DNA of 33,992 nt from Pyrodictiaceae archaeon (GTDB lineage Archaea; Thermoproteota; Thermoprotei_A; Sulfolobales; Pyrodictiaceae). The position numbers were made by a program, and so were the translations under genes. The notes below the pieces were generated by a model. It had not been told where the DNA came from. It searched no databases and saw nothing but the letters and a program-made list of their open reading frames with translations. The stretch covers positions 1 to 33,992 of the forward strand of contig JAMOSW010000061.1 in NCBI GenBank assembly GCA_027062725.1. The letters run 5' to 3'. Below, piece after piece: positions 8,274 to 16,308 of the stretch; within the stretch, counting starts at the first letter, position 1, and the number at the start of each line of letters is the position of its first letter.

Positions 8274-8354
8274 ACCGCTACAACCACCGCTATGGAGCCG
8301 GTCCCCGGACTGGCTCCGTTGGCCCGGTGTCGCCGCCGCAGAGGTGTAGGCAGT

Positions 8355-8834
8355 ATGGCTGGATCAATGGAGGGTATAGAGAGGAAAATAGCGATAATAG
8401 TCTCCGCAGTGTATGTAATGTTTGAGGTTGTCGCGTTTATAGCGCTTGCAGCGGCTGTTGTTCTGAGCGTCTACGGGTTCTTCAAGAGCCTTGTGACGGA
8501 GGGCTTCAACTACACATTGGCTCTGGAAAAGGTGCTACTAATACTCATATTCATAGACCTCATGAGGACAATTACCGGCAGCCTTACGGAGGGACGTTTC
8601 CGCATGGATGTACTCCTAGAGGCAATAACCATAGCGATAGCGAGGGACCTCATTGGGGTACTCGCACTGATAAAGGAGCAGTTCAACCCGCTTAAGCTGG
8701 CTGTGCTTACGGGAATGCTGGCAGTCACCGCACTACTCTGGTGGATGGCACGCCGTGTCGAGAGAAGGGAGCCAGGGCCGCGGCTCCTCCTCTCCAGCCC
8801 CGAGGAGGCGGAGGCCGCGGAGAGGGAGGGCTGA
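8355..8834 (+). CDS. PsiE-like (phosphate-starvation-inducible E family) membrane protein
   Basis: This is a 159-residue protein with four hydrophobic segments: IAIIVSAVYVMFEVVAFIALAAAVVL, VLLILIFIDLMRTI, LLEAITIAIARDLIGVLAL and LAVLTGMLAVTALLWWMA. Conserved charged residues sit between helices, in the KVLLILIFIDLMRTITG and EAITIAIARDLIG patterns typical of PsiE. The C-terminal tail is short, charged and cytoplasmic-looking. The biochemical role of PsiE is not known; in E. coli the gene responds to phosphate and carbon state. The ATG at 8355 has GAGGTGT seven bases upstream. A GC-rich inverted repeat (CCCCGA/TCGGGG, 8878-8895) separates it from the convergent gene at 8961. Confidence 0.7.
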   Translation: MAGSMEGIERKIAIIVSAVYVMFEVVAFIALAAAVVLSVYGFFKSLVTEGFNYTLALEKVLLILIFIDLMRTITGSLTEGRFRMDVLLEAITIAIARDLIGVLALIKEQFNPLKLAVLTGMLAVTALLWWMARRVERREPGPRLLLSSPEEAEAAEREG

Positions 8835-8960
8835 GGACGAGAAGAGGGGCGCCTCGGCTCCTGCCGGACTCGGCATCCCCCGAAGCCTCTCGGGGTCCGC
8901 GGTGAGACCATCCATGCCCTACAGGGTCCTCACCGGCGCCCCTGGGAGGCGCGCTGTCGC

Positions 8961-10247
8961 CTAGCAGTGGAGTATGCGTAGCAGCTCATCGATGCCAGCC
9001 AGGGGGTACTCGAACCGGAACAGCGTGTAGGGTATTGTGCGCTCGCTTGGCGGCACAACGCTGTATACAGGCTTCGCTGTTGCTATGGCTGTTTTTATCT
9101 CTGTCTCGACACCCATGTGTTGCTGGCCGTACATCGTCGGCCTGTAGGCTACTATGTAGTCAGCCTGCGCCACGTAGCCTAGATCACGGCGCTCTATCGA
9201 GGCTTCTATCTCTGCCCGGAAGAACTCCATGTAGCCCGGGTTCCTTATGGTCTTCTCAACGGGGTATATCGTCCGGTCAAAGAGCTCCGAGGCTAGGTCG
9301 ACTGGGTAGGGGTAGCGGTGTATCCCGTTCTCGGGGTGGGGCCAGCGGTTCTTCCTCTCTATTACTGTCGCTAGGGGTTCGCCTCGAGGCCCCGGTATTA
9401 GCTCGTCTATAGTTGTGGGCGAATAGACTATCAAGTGGCTGCACTTTTCCTCCAGCAGCTTCTTGAAGTTCTCTATGTCGAGTGCATCTGGGTGCTCGTT
9501 GAGGGGTACACCTTCTTTTGCAGCCTTCTCGCGCACCTTTGTTATCGGGTGCGAGATGTATACCGCCTCATAGTCTCTGCCTGTCTCGGCTTTTCTCCCA
9601 AGCAGCTTGGCTACAAGCCTCGCATGGCCGGCCGCGGTGTGCTTTGAGGCATATATGACGGTCTCTATGCCGTGGAGGGAGAGGAGCTGGGTAACGCTGT
9701 GGTGGGTGCTGCGCCAGTAGATTAACCCAGCTGGGTCCAGGACCTGGAAGCCCGTTACCTCGGGTGTCTTGCCTTCAGCGACGCGTGCCGCGACACGGTA
9801 GAGTATATGGTAGTAGTCGTCCACATAGTCTATTACGGCTATCTTTTTCTCGTCAGCTAGGCGGAGGAGTATATTGACGAAGGGGCTTATTATCACGTTG
9901 CTTCTCCTGTAGTATGCGAGGTGAGCACCTATAACCGCCTCTTCGCTGCCCGAGAGCTCGGCCAGCATATCCCGGAACGCTTTCATGAACCTCTCTGACG
10001 CCTGCCGGTAGCCGACGAGCAGAAGCTCTGCGACATGGTATATAGGGGCGCGGAACACCGCCTCTACATAGTCCTCGAACTTGGCTGTAGCGACACCAAG
10101 CTCGCGGCCCACGTAGTCAAGCACACGCGAGATATCAGTACCCGACGTACCGGATATTACCACTATACTCTCAGGGCCTTCTTGAGCCAACCCTCGCCGC
10201 CCACGGGGAAAGAGTGGAAGGGGGAGTGTTCTAAGGTCTCGCCTCAC
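8961..10247 (-). CDS. Protein with degenerate P-loop and deoxyribosyltransferase-like C-terminal domain
   Basis: I do not recognise a named family. Residues 27-190 resemble a small nucleotide kinase: SIVVISGTSGTDIS (33-40) sits where a P-loop GTxGxGKT would be, but the lysine is replaced by isoleucine. It is followed by IGAHLAYYRR and KIAVIDYVDDYYH. Residues 225-428 look like a nucleoside 2-deoxyribosyltransferase-type Rossmann fold: AVYISHPI, then SHLIVYSPTTIDEL, then QADYIVAYRPTMYGQQHMGVETEIKTAIATAKPVYSVVP. There, D363 and E381/E383 match the pattern of substrate-binding Asp and catalytic Glu. The GTG start overlaps the TGA of the upstream ABC/GNAT gene (GTGA), so the two are translationally coupled. 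A role in nucleotide or base modification is only inference. Confidence 0.7.
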   Translation of the reverse strand: MRRDLRTLPLPLFPRGRRGLAQEGPESIVVISGTSGTDISRVLDYVGRELGVATAKFEDYVEAVFRAPIYHVAELLLVGYRQASERFMKAFRDMLAELSGSEEAVIGAHLAYYRRSNVIISPFVNILLRLADEKKIAVIDYVDDYYHILYRVAARVAEGKTPEVTGFQVLDPAGLIYWRSTHHSVTQLLSLHGIETVIYASKHTAAGHARLVAKLLGRKAETGRDYEAVYISHPITKVREKAAKEGVPLNEHPDALDIENFKKLLEEKCSHLIVYSPTTIDELIPGPRGEPLATVIERKNRWPHPENGIHRYPYPVDLASELFDRTIYPVEKTIRNPGYMEFFRAEIEASIERRDLGYVAQADYIVAYRPTMYGQQHMGVETEIKTAIATAKPVYSVVPPSERTIPYTLFRFEYPLAGIDELLRILHC

Positions 10248-12259
10248 TCCCTTGCCTTCTGCACGTAGGCTGTGCCGTAGCCGACTAGCACTAGTTTGTC
10301 GGGGGCCAACGCCTTCAGCACCTCTGGGCGGTTTGTTGACACTATCAGGGTTATCCCTGCCTGACGCGCTATCTTGGCCAGCTTCCTTGCAACCCGCTGC
10401 GCCGTAAGTCTATCCAGGTGTGCTGTGAACTCGTCAACTATCACTAGGTTGGGCTTCGTTGCCAGCAGGCTGGCGAGCTTGGCTCTCTCCTTCTGGCCGG
10501 TGGAGAGCTCGCTGAACCTAGCACGGTAGAAGATGGCGTCGCTCAACCCGACAGCGTTCAGTATCTCCACAGCCGCGGCCGGGTCCCCTATCCTGGAGTA
10601 GACATGCTCTAGCAGCGTCTCCTCGCCAAAGACGGGCTCATGCTCACCGGGAAGCATGTACTCTATCCTGGTGTTGCTGGGCACCTCGACCTGGCCCTCG
10701 TCGGGTGCGTAGAGGTCGCCCTGCTCCTCCCTGAGCCTGGGCACCGCCGCGCCGATTATCATGCGGAGCAGGGTGGTCTTGCCAGCTCCGCTTGCACCCA
10801 GCACAGCAACTACCTCGCCAGGCTCGATCTCGAAGCTGACGCTGCGGAGCACGTAGCGCTCGACTAGCCTTCTCTCGGCGCCGAATGCGCGGAGTACGTC
10901 CTGGAGCTGTGGCGGTAGACGGTTGACGTCGAGCTCGCTCCTGTAGATCTTTGTAACGCCCTCTAGCCTAATAGGGCCCGAGAGCTTCTCCACTGTGCCG
11001 TAACGGCTGCGGAAGAGGCGGCCTCCGTGGCTCCGCCCCACGGGGTCTTCGCGGAGATAGCGCTCTATGCAGCGCCTGGCCTCCTCGCTCAACGGGTACA
11101 TGAGGACTGGGCGGCCACTAGCAGTATCCCACATGTAGACGAAGCCGGCCTTCTCGAAGAAGGGGTTGTAGCGCGCCATCTGCGCTATTGTCTCAACTAT
11201 GTGTTTTCTGCGCTTCATCTCGGGTATTCGACGCTCCTCTATCCAACGGAGCGCCATCTTGACAGCTATTACTCCTATACCGTCGCCCCGGTAGTCGGGG
11301 TGCACGACGACCCTCGCTATCCTCGCTGCCGCCGTGTTCGCCCGGCGGAGTGCCTCTTCGGCTATCTCGCTGGCCAGAGCCGCCCTGGCCACGCGGCGGC
11401 TCTGGTAGAGCTCGACAAGCTCGCGGAACTTCTGGAGAAGCTCTCTCCTCTTGCTGTATGCGAGCGGCCAGAAGGTTGGGTGGAACCAGTCCTTGCTGCA
11501 TATCTTCTCGCGGGCCATCTTCTCTATCTCAAAGCCTCCGTCCGGCTTCGGCACACGGCGATGCATGAGCGGTATGGGTGTGTCAACGCGGACGTAGGCA
11601 ACTATCCTCGGCTCGTAGGGCTCCCTCCTCCGGAGCTCTAGGACCAGGAAGCGGCTGGAGGGGAGGCTTCCCCTTATCTCCTGGAGCTTCATGGGTACGC
11701 CGCAGCGAGGGCAGGTAGGCTGCACGTTCGACTCCTTATAGTAGCCACAGACAGGGCACCGCCATATCGCGACTATCTCTTCCTTGCTGGCGTAGTGGTA
11801 CTGCTCCAGCCCAACAATCTCCTTATAGTCTTGCTCTGTGACCGCCTCCCTCGCCACAATCTCGTACTCGTAGACCTTCTCTCCGATGATGCTCTCTTTC
11901 TCGAGCCTCGTCTCTGCGCTCCACGGAGGCCATACCTTGACACGCTCCTCCCTACTCTCGCCGCCCCAGAGACGCCATAGCTCGTAACTGTCACGCGGCG
12001 CCACATAGGCTGCATAGCCCCTACCATTAGCTACAGGCTCAGGCTCGTCGAGAAACTTGACTACCACTCGTTCATCTCGCGAGAACCAGCGCGCTATAGA
12101 GCCGGGCATGAGGAGCTGGACGCGGCGGCCAGCAACCTCAACCACAAGGCCGCCGCGCCACCTAGACCCAACCATCGGCACTATGTGGCCAACTACCCTG
12201 GCCTGCAGATCTCTCATCACGGGAAACCCGGCGAAGCGCTGCCCAGCCTCCTTGCTCAC
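10244..12259 (-). CDS. Zinc-ribbon/GNAT acetyltransferase/ABC ATPase fusion (COG2401-like)
   Basis: A 671-residue multidomain protein. Residues 1-150 form an unrecognised, probably beta-rich N-terminus. A zinc ribbon follows (C168, C171, C183, C186), then a GNAT-type domain with acetyl-CoA loop VVVHPDYRGDGIG (R-x-x-G-x-G, 324-329). The C-terminus is an ABC ATPase with Walker A GASGAGKT (488-495), signature LSTGQ (585-589) and Walker B LVIVDE (605-610). No membrane helices are present, so it is a soluble ABC protein rather than a transporter. Archaeal proteins of this design are known as ABC ATPases fused to a predicted acetyltransferase; their substrate is not established to my knowledge. The GTG start lies seven bases after GGTGA. 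It is the first gene of a coupled pair. Confidence 0.85.
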   Translation of the reverse strand: MSKEAGQRFAGFPVMRDLQARVVGHIVPMVGSRWRGGLVVEVAGRRVQLLMPGSIARWFSRDERVVVKFLDEPEPVANGRGYAAYVAPRDSYELWRLWGGESREERVKVWPPWSAETRLEKESIIGEKVYEYEIVAREAVTEQDYKEIVGLEQYHYASKEEIVAIWRCPVCGYYKESNVQPTCPRCGVPMKLQEIRGSLPSSRFLVLELRRREPYEPRIVAYVRVDTPIPLMHRRVPKPDGGFEIEKMAREKICSKDWFHPTFWPLAYSKRRELLQKFRELVELYQSRRVARAALASEIAEEALRRANTAAARIARVVVHPDYRGDGIGVIAVKMALRWIEERRIPEMKRRKHIVETIAQMARYNPFFEKAGFVYMWDTASGRPVLMYPLSEEARRCIERYLREDPVGRSHGGRLFRSRYGTVEKLSGPIRLEGVTKIYRSELDVNRLPPQLQDVLRAFGAERRLVERYVLRSVSFEIEPGEVVAVLGASGAGKTTLLRMIIGAAVPRLREEQGDLYAPDEGQVEVPSNTRIEYMLPGEHEPVFGEETLLEHVYSRIGDPAAAVEILNAVGLSDAIFYRARFSELSTGQKERAKLASLLATKPNLVIVDEFTAHLDRLTAQRVARKLAKIARQAGITLIVSTNRPEVLKALAPDKLVLVGYGTAYVQKARE

Positions 12260-12343
12260 CCCGCGCTCACCCTAGAGAGACGCGAGAGCGGGAGGAAGCC
12301 CCTCCTCCCCCCCGGGTTGCTGGGCCACCGGGCGCGCTGCAAG

Positions 12344-12353
12344 TCTAAAAAGG
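12344..12353 (+). promoter_or_regulatory. TATA box upstream of leader ORF and DHPS-like gene
   Basis: TCTAAAAAGG is the only A/T-rich stretch in the 12260-12448 divergent intergenic region. Its centre is about 26 bases before the ATG at 12374, the spacing expected for a transcript that starts at or next to that ATG. Confidence 0.5.
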
Positions 12354-12373
12354 GGAGGGCAGCGAAGCCCTCT

Positions 12374-12418
12374 ATGAGGGAGTTGCCGTCACCCACGGTG
12401 GCGCTGTGCCTGGCCTAG
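12374..12418 (+). other. Candidate leaderless upstream ORF (14 aa)
   Basis: An ATG placed at the predicted transcription start opens a 14-codon frame (MRELPSPTVALCLA) ending in TAG 30 bases before the TTG of the dihydropteroate-synthase-like gene. It could be a leader peptide or simply part of a 75-base leader. No repeat of a single regulatory codon is seen. Confidence 0.3.
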
Positions 12419-12448
12419 AGGCCGGCAGCTGCGGGGGAGTGTGGCACC

Positions 12449-14068
12449 TTGGCGCGGATAGCGCTGGTCACCGCTAGGAGGGCTCGGGGGCAGGTTGAGG
12501 AGGCTGCACGCCACATAGCTGAGGCGACGGGCTGGGAGGTCAAGGTCTTTGAGGCACCAGTTGAGATAGCAGCTCTGATACCGAAGAACTTACTCGAGGA
12601 CATAATCCGTAGCCTCAAAGACTACGACTTAGTTATTGTTCCTGGCGGGCTGGGCTACCCGGTGGAGGAGCTCGGCAGACGCCACGGCGTAGCAGTGGTA
12701 CGAGGCCCCAGAGACGCGGCCGGGCTCATGCTGCTGGCTGAGCTCGGCGAGGAGGGGCTCCAGAGGCTCCGCGAGGCCGGCGAACTGTCGCCAAGCCTCC
12801 TCCTCGACCGCTGGCTCACGGAGCTCCGCGAGCATCATGCTAGGAGCCCTGGGCTTGATCTCTGTGGGCTCCGTGTCCCACTACGTCCTCCGCCGCTAGT
12901 CGTGGCCGCGGAGGTCTACGGCAGAGAGGGGGGCCTCGAGGGCCTCGTGGCGGAGGCGGAGCGCCTCGCCTCCCACGGGGCTGACATGATAGTCCTTGGG
13001 CCGCCGAGTGGCTGGGGGGCGGAGGAGATCGTCGAGGCCGCACGCCTAGTGAGGAGGAAGACGGGGCTCCCCGTGGCTCTCGACACTGCCGACGTGGAGG
13101 CCGCTGCTGAGGCTATTCGGGAAGGCTACGCCTGCCTCTACATGAGTATGGGGCTCTGGAACCGAGAGCATGTGCTTGAGTCTCTACCCGGTGGCGCCGC
13201 AGTCGTCGCCCTGCCACTGCTCAGCGACTTCTCGCTGCCCCCATCATTCCTTGAAAGGGTTGAGACACTCCAGAGGCTTGTAGCGAAGGCGCGGGAAGCC
13301 GGACTAAGGCCTATAGCTGATCCTGTGCTGGACGCACCTGGCCAGGGTAGCCTGGGGCTCAGCATAGCTAGCTACTACGTGGCTTCCCGAGAGCTTGAGG
13401 GGGTCCCACTTATGGCTGGTATTGCGAACTTCTACGAGCTCATGGACGCAGATAGCCATGGACAGATAGCTGCGTTAACGCAGATACTGGCGGAGAGCGG
13501 CGCCTCAATCCTCCTCGTCACAGAGGCTAGCCCTAAGACGCGCATGGCAGTCGCCGAGGCCAAGATAGCGGCAACCATGGTTTCACTGTCTCTCCTTAAG
13601 CGGAGGCAGCCAAAGGATCTCGGCATAGACCTCCTCTACGCGAAGGAGAAGAGACCCGCAGAGCCCGGCACCGGGGTCCCCAGGAAGCCGCGGCATGTGC
13701 TCGACGCACGCACCCTCTCGGCCTGGCACGGCTTCCGCCTCGACCGGGCCGGAAGCCACAGGATAAGGCTTGAGGGCAACACCATAGCCGACTACTACAT
13801 CGGCCGCCGGGGGACGATACTCCTGCGGGGCAGGGACGGTAGGAGCGTCTACCGTGCAGCAGCCTACCTGGGGCTCGCGGAGGAGCCAAGCCACTACGCC
13901 TACCTAGGCTACGAGCTATGCAAGGCCGAACACGCGGCCAAGATGGCGAGGAGTTATCGCCAGGACGAGCCCCTGCTGACTCCTCCGTGGCATAGGAGGC
14001 AGACAGTCTATGACCCGCTGAGGATGACCACGACGAGGCTAAAGACTGGGCAGGACGAGGATGCATGA
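12449..14068 (+). CDS. Dihydropteroate synthase-related protein (archaeal MJ0107-like)
   Basis: A 539-residue protein. Residues 1-130 are a flavodoxin-like alpha/beta domain (IALVTARRARGQVEEAARHI, then DLVIVPGGLGYPVEE). Residues 145-370 form a TIM barrel resembling dihydropteroate synthase and corrinoid methyltransferases: LVVAAEVYG, GADMIVLGPPSGW, LPVALDTADVEAAAEAIREG, LRPIADPVLDAP, GVPLMAGIANFYELMDADSHGQ. A C-terminal domain of about 130 residues is archaea-specific. This architecture matches the archaeal family annotated as dihydropteroate-synthase-related, thought to act in pterin or methanopterin-type cofactor formation; its exact reaction is not settled. The TTG start has GGGGGAG about 11 bases upstream. 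Codon use matches its neighbours. Confidence 0.8.
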   Translation: MARIALVTARRARGQVEEAARHIAEATGWEVKVFEAPVEIAALIPKNLLEDIIRSLKDYDLVIVPGGLGYPVEELGRRHGVAVVRGPRDAAGLMLLAELGEEGLQRLREAGELSPSLLLDRWLTELREHHARSPGLDLCGLRVPLRPPPLVVAAEVYGREGGLEGLVAEAERLASHGADMIVLGPPSGWGAEEIVEAARLVRRKTGLPVALDTADVEAAAEAIREGYACLYMSMGLWNREHVLESLPGGAAVVALPLLSDFSLPPSFLERVETLQRLVAKAREAGLRPIADPVLDAPGQGSLGLSIASYYVASRELEGVPLMAGIANFYELMDADSHGQIAALTQILAESGASILLVTEASPKTRMAVAEAKIAATMVSLSLLKRRQPKDLGIDLLYAKEKRPAEPGTGVPRKPRHVLDARTLSAWHGFRLDRAGSHRIRLEGNTIADYYIGRRGTILLRGRDGRSVYRAAAYLGLAEEPSHYAYLGYELCKAEHAAKMARSYRQDEPLLTPPWHRRQTVYDPLRMTTTRLKTGQDEDA

Positions 14069-14091
14069 AAAGGAGCTTGGGGTCTACGGCT

Positions 14092-14247
14092 TCACTGCTG
14101 CGCCTCAGAGACGATCCTGACACTCCTGCCACGCCACTCGTAGCGGCCCGCCTTCAGCGCCTCCAGCAGCTCCCGCGCCTTTTGATCATTGGGGTGCTTC
14201 TTTAGGTGCCTCTCAAGCCTCCTTATGAGGCGGAGCTTCCTACTCAC
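14092..14247 (-). CDS. Small basic conserved-looking protein (51 aa)
   Basis: A 51-residue frame starting with GTG and preceded by GGGTGAGAGG. The product begins VSRKLRLIRRLERHLKKHPNDQKARELL and ends in EWRGRSVRIVSEAQQ. It is strongly basic, helical in the first 35 residues, and vaguely reminiscent of the second helix of ribosomal protein S15 (HLKKHPND). Codon choice and the good ribosome binding site argue for a real gene, possibly a nucleic-acid or ribosome-associated protein; I do not recognise the family. It lies in the gap between the DHPS-like gene (convergent) and the second glycerophosphodiesterase gene on the same strand. Confidence 0.6.
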   Translation of the reverse strand: MSRKLRLIRRLERHLKKHPNDQKARELLEALKAGRYEWRGRSVRIVSEAQQ

Positions 14248-14319
14248 AGCCTCTCACCCTCCCTTCCCCGGCTCAGGCCATGTTGATACGGCGAACTGGC
14301 CTTCCCTGGGGCTTAAGCG

Positions 14320-15051
14320 TTAACGGGAGCCGGCGGACAGCTCCTCGCGGAGTCTCACGAGCCTGTCGGGATAGTCCGTTGCTATCGCATCCACGCCTCT
14401 CTCGACAAGCCGGCGGACCCACTCGGCGTCGTTGACTGTCCAGGCAACCACCTTCAAGCCAAGCCGGTGCGCCAACGTGACAGCCTTCGCAGTAGCGAGA
14501 GGGTACCGCGGCAGAACTATCCTGCAGCCCATCCTCTTACAGTCAAGTATCTTCCCCGGCGGCTTGAAGTAGATTATCCCGGTCACCAGGCCGGGGATTA
14601 GGCGGCGTGCCTCTAGGAGAGCCTCCTCGTAGAAACTTATCATAGCCGTATAGTTGACCGCGTCGAGTCTATGGAGTAGACTACAGACCGCAGCCGTGTC
14701 ACGAGGCTCCTTAACCTCTAGGAAGATGCCTATCCGGCCCCGCGCCTCAGCTAGTATCTCCTCTATCCGGGCCAGCGGCTCGCCGCCCACAGTGATGCGG
14801 GAGAGATCAGGCCACCTAGTGGAGCGGATATCCACGCGGGAGCCGTCATCCGCGACTATGACCGGGTCGTGGCTCGCAACAGGGATGCCGTCGGCAGTCA
14901 CCTGGACGTCGAACTCTGCGACATCAGCGCCTGCACGGATAGCTTCTCGTAACGCCCGTAGGCTATTCTCCGGAGCCAACCCCCTAGCGCCACGATGCCC
15001 CACGACAGAGAAGGGGCGGCGCGAGAGTCTCTCGAGTATCTCAGCAGGCAC
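14320..15051 (-). CDS. Glycerophosphodiester phosphodiesterase
   Basis: The classical GDPD pattern is complete. FSVVGHRGARGLAPENSLRALREAI holds the catalytic histidine and PEN-S motif. VAEFDVQVTADGIPVASHDP supplies the acidic metal ligands and second histidine. FLEVKEP is the later barrel glutamate, and VVAWTVNDAEWVRRLVERGVDAIATDYP is the closing signature. The 243-residue size is typical for a single-domain cytoplasmic enzyme; no signal peptide is visible. It hydrolyses glycerophosphodiesters to glycerol phosphate and an alcohol. The GTG start follows GAGGAG closely (two bases), which is tight, but no better start precedes the active-site motif. The window holds two divergent copies of this family, the other at 6703. 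Confidence 0.92.
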   Translation of the reverse strand: MPAEILERLSRRPFSVVGHRGARGLAPENSLRALREAIRAGADVAEFDVQVTADGIPVASHDPVIVADDGSRVDIRSTRWPDLSRITVGGEPLARIEEILAEARGRIGIFLEVKEPRDTAAVCSLLHRLDAVNYTAMISFYEEALLEARRLIPGLVTGIIYFKPPGKILDCKRMGCRIVLPRYPLATAKAVTLAHRLGLKVVAWTVNDAEWVRRLVERGVDAIATDYPDRLVRLREELSAGSR

Positions 15052-15268
15052 TGCTCCTCGTCCCCGCGCCGTGAGCCGCGGCTCCTTCGCCTTATTCCCT
15101 CGGCCCTTATCGGCCCCAGGGGCCCTCTGAGGCTGGACTAGTCGGTGCCCAGCTGCCCCGTATACAGCGTAGTTTCAGGCAAACATGTCAGCCTCTGCGA
15201 GGAAAACAGCTACGCCGGGGAGCCGCAAAACAGTACGCCAATACCATGCCTAGAGCGTGTATACTCTA

Positions 15269-16300
15269 CTAGAGAAGTTCCATGAGCCTCCTCTTGATAG
15301 CCTCTGCAACGTCCATAGTGCGGGCTGTTCCGCCGAGGTCCGGCGTGAGGACACGGTCTTCGACGAGCGCCTTCTCTATCGCCTTGTCCAGTAGCTTTGC
15401 CGCCCTCCCTAGGGCCTCGTCGCTCCCCTTTCTGGCAAGGTACTCTAGCATTAGCCTGGCAGCATGTATCGCCGCGATAGGGTTCGCTACTCCCTTGCCT
15501 GCTATGTCAAAGCCAGCGCCATGTACTGGCTCGAAGACGGCTGTCTTGGGGCCATATTGCCCGCTTCCGCACAGCCCCAGGCTGCCCGCGACGCCCGCAA
15601 CGAGGTCGCTGAGTATATCCCCATAGAGGTTCATGGTTACTATAACGTCGAGCTTCTCGGGGCTACGGGCTATGTTGTAGGCCGCCGCGTCAACTATCAA
15701 CTCGTCGGCTGTGATGTCTGAATACTCCCTTGCCACCTCACGGAAAGTTTCGAGGAAAAGGCCATCAGCTTGTTTCAGTATGTTAGCCTTGTGTACACAG
15801 GTTACCCTCCGTCTCCCGGCTGCCACAGCGTAGTCAAAGGCGAACCTGGCTATCCTCTCGCTCCCTCTCCTCGTGACTATCTTGAGCGCGTAGGCCTGGT
15901 CGCGGAACCTGCCCTCCACGCCCGCGTAAAGGCCCTCAGTGTTCTCCCGCACCACGACGATGTCGAAGACGCGGGGGGAGACGCCGAGGTAGCCGCGGCA
16001 TGGCCGGAGGTTGGCGTAGAGGTCGAGCCTCTGCCTTATCGCCACGTTTATGCTGCGGTAGCCCTGGGGCCCGACTGGCGTGGCGAGGGGGCCCTTGAGG
16101 GTGGCGTCAGCCTCCTCAAGCTTCTCGAAGAAGCCCTCAGGGTAGGGCTTCCCTGTTCTCCTATAGTAGGCTAGGCCTGCCTCCACTTGCTCAAATTCTA
16201 TCCGCTCCGACACCGGCTCTATCGCGTGGAGCGCGGCTTTGACAACCTCTGGGCCTATGCCGTCGCCCGGGATGACCACCACGTGGTATCGGCGCGGCAT
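15269..16300 (-). CDS. Isocitrate/isopropylmalate-type dehydrogenase, NAD-dependent, probably isocitrate dehydrogenase
   Basis: A beta-decarboxylating dehydrogenase of 343 residues. Seen motifs are VVIPGDGIGPEVV at the N-terminus, ANLRPCRGY, the substrate segment VVRENTEGLYAGVEG, the catalytic lysine in VTCVHKANILK, the metal ligands in NLYGDILSDL, and the cofactor segment VHGAGFDIAGKGVANP. The aspartate in FDIAG is typical of NAD-binding rather than NADP-binding members. RENTEGLY occurs in isocitrate and homoisocitrate dehydrogenases and in archaeal isopropylmalate dehydrogenases, so sequence alone does not fix the substrate; the neighbouring Re-citrate-synthase-like gene favours isocitrate. 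The ATG at 16300 follows GGTGA by eight bases; that box overlaps the TGA stop of the upstream hydratase subunit, indicating coupling. Confidence 0.85.
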   Translation of the reverse strand: MPRRYHVVVIPGDGIGPEVVKAALHAIEPVSERIEFEQVEAGLAYYRRTGKPYPEGFFEKLEEADATLKGPLATPVGPQGYRSINVAIRQRLDLYANLRPCRGYLGVSPRVFDIVVVRENTEGLYAGVEGRFRDQAYALKIVTRRGSERIARFAFDYAVAAGRRRVTCVHKANILKQADGLFLETFREVAREYSDITADELIVDAAAYNIARSPEKLDVIVTMNLYGDILSDLVAGVAGSLGLCGSGQYGPKTAVFEPVHGAGFDIAGKGVANPIAAIHAARLMLEYLARKGSDEALGRAAKLLDKAIEKALVEDRVLTPDLGGTARTMDVAEAIKRRLMELL

Positions 16301-16308
16301 CCCGTATG

